From positions 1 through 41,011 of the forward strand of contig NZ_QGSY01000170.1 in NCBI RefSeq assembly GCF_003857035.1: DNA of 41,011 nt. The letters are read 5' to 3'. The notes under the pieces are model-generated. The model saw only the letters and a program-made list of their open reading frames with translations. It did not search any database and had not been told where the DNA came from. The translations under genes were made by a program, and so were the position numbers. Source of the stretch: Micromonospora arida. Lineage in GTDB: Bacteria > Actinomycetota > Actinomycetes > Mycobacteriales > Micromonosporaceae. Shown here one piece after another: positions 39,338 through 41,011 of the stretch (position 1 is the first letter of the stretch; every line of letters starts with the position of its first letter).

Positions 39338-40135
39338 ATGCGTGTCGCCGTCTGCCAGCTGAACGCCCGGGACGACCGTAAGGCCAACCTGGCGGCCGCG
39401 GAGGCCCTACTGGAGCGCGCCGCCGCCAGCGGCGCGGATCTCGCCGTCCTCCCGGAGTACGTCGACTACCTGGGTCCTGCCGCTGGGCTGCCCGAACCGG
39501 AGCCGGTCGACGGCGAGGTGGGCAGTTTCTTCGCCGGGGTCGCCCGGCGGCTCGGGATCTGGTTGGTGGCCGGTTCGTTCCACGAGGCCGGCCCGGACCC
39601 GGACCACACCTGGAACACGTCGCTGGTCTTCGACCGTTCCGGCAGCCTGGCCGCGAGCTATCGCAAGATCCACCTGTACGACGTGGAGATCCCCGGACGG
39701 GTCTCCTACCGGGAGTCGGCGAGTGTCGCGCCCGGGGTCCAACCGGTGGTGGTCGACGTCGAAGGGCTGCGGGTCGGCCTGTCGATCTGCTACGACCTGC
39801 GCTTCCCGGAGCTGTACCGGCTGCTCGCCTCCGACGGCGGCGCGCAGCTGCTGGTGGTTCCGGCCGCGTTCATGATGCACACCGGCCGGGACCACTGGGA
39901 GGTCCTGCTGCGAGCCAGAGCTATCGAGAACCAGTGTTTCGTGGCGGCGGCCGGTCAGACCGGCGACCACGAGCCAGGTCGCACCTGCTTCGGCCGCAGC
40001 ATGGTGGTCGACCCGTGGGGGACAGTCATCGGCCAGGTGCCGGACGGCCCCGGGGTCTCCGTCGTCGACCTGGACCTGGACCGGCTCGACACGATCCGCG
40101 CCGAGCTGCCCAGCCTGGCCAACCGCCGGCTCTGA
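39338..40135 (+). CDS. Carbon-nitrogen hydrolase (nitrilase superfamily)
   Basis: 265 residues. The Glu-Lys-Cys triad is clear: Glu in DLAVLPEYVDYL, Lys in ASYRKIHLYDVE, Cys in GLSICYDLRFPELYRLLA. FGRSMVVDPWGTVIGQV is the C-terminal family motif. The YDLRFPE and KIHLYDV blocks place it near Nit1/Nit2 (omega-amidase or deaminated-glutathione amidase branch), but the substrate is not certain. ATG 39338 is chosen for its leaderless -10 box. The open frame reaches 39263 without support. The last codons (ELPSLANRRL) form copy 1 of a 31-bp tandem repeat. Confidence 0.92.
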   Translation: MRVAVCQLNARDDRKANLAAAEALLERAAASGADLAVLPEYVDYLGPAAGLPEPEPVDGEVGSFFAGVARRLGIWLVAGSFHEAGPDPDHTWNTSLVFDRSGSLAASYRKIHLYDVEIPGRVSYRESASVAPGVQPVVVDVEGLRVGLSICYDLRFPELYRLLASDGGAQLLVVPAAFMMHTGRDHWEVLLRARAIENQCFVAAAGQTGDHEPGRTCFGRSMVVDPWGTVIGQVPDGPGVSVVDLDLDRLDTIRAELPSLANRRL

Positions 40136-40226
40136 GCTGCCCGGCCTGGCCGGCCGCCGGCTCTGAGCTGTCCGGCCTGGCCGGCCGCCGGCTCTGAGCT
40201 GTCCGGCCTGGCCGGCCGCCGGCTCT
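40103..40226 (+). repeat. 31-bp tandem repeat, four copies, derived from the 3' end of the hydrolase gene
   Basis: Copies at 40103-40133, 40134-40164, 40165-40195 and 40196-40226. Copy 1 is coding (last ten codons of the hydrolase). Copies 2-4 lie beyond the stop and are 97-100 percent identical to each other, while copy 1 differs at three positions from copy 2. Each unit contains GGCCTGGCCGGCC, rich in self-complementary sequence. With a 31-bp period the frame changes in every copy. Confidence 0.92.
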
Positions 40227-40231
40227 GAACC

Positions 40232-40456
40232 TCAACCCTCCAGCAGGACGCCGATCACCGCGAACCCAGCGATGGCCGCGGCGGTGACCAGCAGCGCCGT
40301 GGTCATCCGGGACCTGCCCCGTCGGGCCAGTCGTCCCACCGAGAGCACAAGTACGACCAGCACGACCGTGCCGATCACCACCTGCCAGAACGGCCCGATG
40401 AGGCCGAGCAGCGCCTCCTCGGCGAACACCCTGGCGCCGTGCCCGGACTCATCCAT
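40232..40456 (-). CDS. Small two-helix membrane protein
   Basis: 74 residues, unknown function. Two hydrophobic segments, PFWQVVIGTVVLVVLVLSVG (about 23-42) and TTALLVTAAAIAGFAVIGVL (about 52-71), flank a positively charged loop RLARRGRSRM, predicting a hairpin with the loop inside. ATG 40456 (MDESGHGARVFAEEALLGLI). An upstream frame is open to 40885 but its composition is not protein-like. It is convergent with the hydrolase gene, separated by the repeat. Confidence 0.7.
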   Translation of the reverse strand: MDESGHGARVFAEEALLGLIGPFWQVVIGTVVLVVLVLSVGRLARRGRSRMTTALLVTAAAIAGFAVIGVLLEG

Positions 40457-40720
40457 GACTGACACTCTGGCACGTCGAGGTGGCCCGCGTCCTCGGCTGC
40501 GCCGGGGAGACGAGGTGCCCGCGTCCTCGGGCTGCGCCGGGGCCGGCGGACGCCCTTCGCCCGAACCAGTGATGAACCCTGATTTGCCTTCTCCGGGCCG
40601 TCCGCGTAACTTTCTCTCTGCACGGGGGAGGCCGGACAAACCGGCCGAGAACGGGCGCCAGGCTCGTGGCGGGAACGCCGAGCGAGACTGAGGATCGGGC
40701 GGTGCGGGACACTCCGGCAA
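40457..40720. other. Gene-free stretch
   Basis: About 260 bp without a convincing gene. It contains a near-duplicate of CGCGTCCTCGGCTGCGCCGG (about 40486 and 40519) and the AT-richer segment GTAACTTTCTCTCTGCACG (about 40605). No terminator or RNA gene is recognised. Confidence 0.4.
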
Positions 40721-40725
40721 CGGGG

Positions 40726-40754
40726 TTGCGAACGCGGAGCCGACCGGGTAGAGT
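40726..40754 (+). promoter_or_regulatory. Promoter P1 of a probable rRNA operon
   Basis: TTGCGA (40726-40731), 17-bp spacer, TAGAGT (40749-40754). A small stem (GCCGC, GAA, GCGGC) lies in the leader 30 bp further on. First of two spaced promoters pointing to the right edge. Confidence 0.6.
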
Positions 40755-40922
40755 TTCGAAGCCGGCAGGAGCCGGGCGGAGAGCCGCGAAGCGGCGATCG
40801 GCCGGTCTGCGGCTTCCCACGACAGAAACGAACGTCGGCAACGACGCGCGTCATCGTGGACTCGAGCAAGCAAGACTATCCGCATTATCGGGTTGAAGCA
40901 TGACGAACCGCGAAATATCGGT

Positions 40923-40951
40923 TTGACAGGGCGGAAACGAGCGGGTAACGT
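40923..40951 (+). promoter_or_regulatory. Promoter P2 of a probable rRNA operon
   Basis: Consensus -35 TTGACA (40923-40928), exactly 17 bp, then TAACGT (40946-40951). This is the best promoter in the window. The transcript would begin near 40958. Confidence 0.7.
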
Positions 40952-40957
40952 AGTAAA

Positions 40958-41011
40958 AGTGCCTGGCGCTGATAGCGCTGGACATGGTACGGAAAAGCCC
41001 CGGTTGGGGTT
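40958..41011 (+). other. Structured leader, cut by the window edge
   Basis: After P2 come a small hairpin (GCGCT, GAT, AGCGC, around 40967-40979) and, at the very edge, AAGCCCC-GGTT-GGGGTT. No coding start is seen. The structure and two promoters fit the leader of a 16S-23S-5S operon lying beyond the edge. Confidence 0.45.

Noticed and set aside
40103..40226. Tandem repeat as a CRISPR array
   Set aside because: Units are contiguous with no spacers and no cas genes are nearby.
40272..40896. + and - strand frames in 40272-40896 beyond the 74-aa membrane protein
   Set aside because: No start signals, Arg/Pro/Ser-rich composition, and overlap with the probable rRNA promoter region.

Overview
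The window is high-GC actinobacterial DNA, most likely from Micromonosporaceae (Micromonospora or a close relative). The evidence is strong G/C third-codon bias, frequent GTG starts and ATGA/GTGA stop-start overlaps, TANNNT -10 boxes lying directly before start codons (leaderless genes), a mycothiol-type nitroreductase relative, and the gene order pepN / Rv2466c-like / rpiB ... tig-clpP1-clpP2-clpX, which I recall from Mycobacterium. The first 19 bases are a slightly degraded Tn5/Nextera mosaic end, so position 1 is an assembly contig edge. The last 300 bases carry two strong tandem promoters and a structured leader of the kind that precedes rRNA operons, so the right edge may also be a repeat-induced contig break.

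Region 1 (0.02-11.3 kb) is a tryptophan catabolic operon. A divergent Lrp/AsnC regulator faces eleven same-strand, mostly overlapping genes: tryptophan 2,3-dioxygenase, kynureninase, kynurenine 3-monooxygenase, 2-aminomuconate semialdehyde dehydrogenase, 2-oxopent-4-enoate hydratase, acylating acetaldehyde dehydrogenase, 4-hydroxy-2-oxovalerate aldolase, 4-oxalocrotonate decarboxylase, 2-aminomuconate deaminase (RidA fold), 3-hydroxyanthranilate 3,4-dioxygenase and ACMS decarboxylase. Together they carry tryptophan through kynurenine and 2-aminomuconate to pyruvate and acetyl-CoA. Only kynurenine formamidase is missing. A 61-bp repeat sits at two junctions of this operon, and a 23-bp-stem hairpin closes it.

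Region 2 (11.5-21.4 kb) is mostly core: an amidase-signature enzyme, a probable CtaJ/CtaI (DUF5130) pair of cytochrome oxidase accessory subunits, a Uma2 nuclease-fold protein, pepN, an Rv2466c-like thioredoxin-fold protein, a proline-rich protein, a DUF1015 protein, rpiB and two small conserved proteins.

Region 3 (21.6-34 kb) is accessory DNA inserted between rpiB and tig. Its centre is a three-gene predicted conflict (immunity) module: a Trypco1/CU044_2847 protein, a trypsin-like protease with a C-terminal effector-associated domain, and a 1066-aa protein with a matching N-terminal domain, an NB-ARC STAND ATPase and TPRs that resembles FxsT of FxSxx-COOH systems. Convergent to it are an HExxH-type peptide beta-hydroxylase and a 64-aa candidate precursor peptide, which I regard as the most interesting discovery in the window. 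A secreted M14 carboxypeptidase, a broken beta-propeller gene, a SigE-family ECF sigma factor with a membrane partner, and a small membrane protein follow.

Region 4 (34.2-41.0 kb) holds tRNA-Gly(TCC), a 78-bp inverted repeat, tRNA-Pro(TGG), tig, clpP1, clpP2 and clpX (with a ClgR-like site ahead of clpP1), a nitrilase-superfamily hydrolase whose 3' end has been amplified into a 31-bp tandem repeat, a small membrane protein, and the probable rRNA promoter region.
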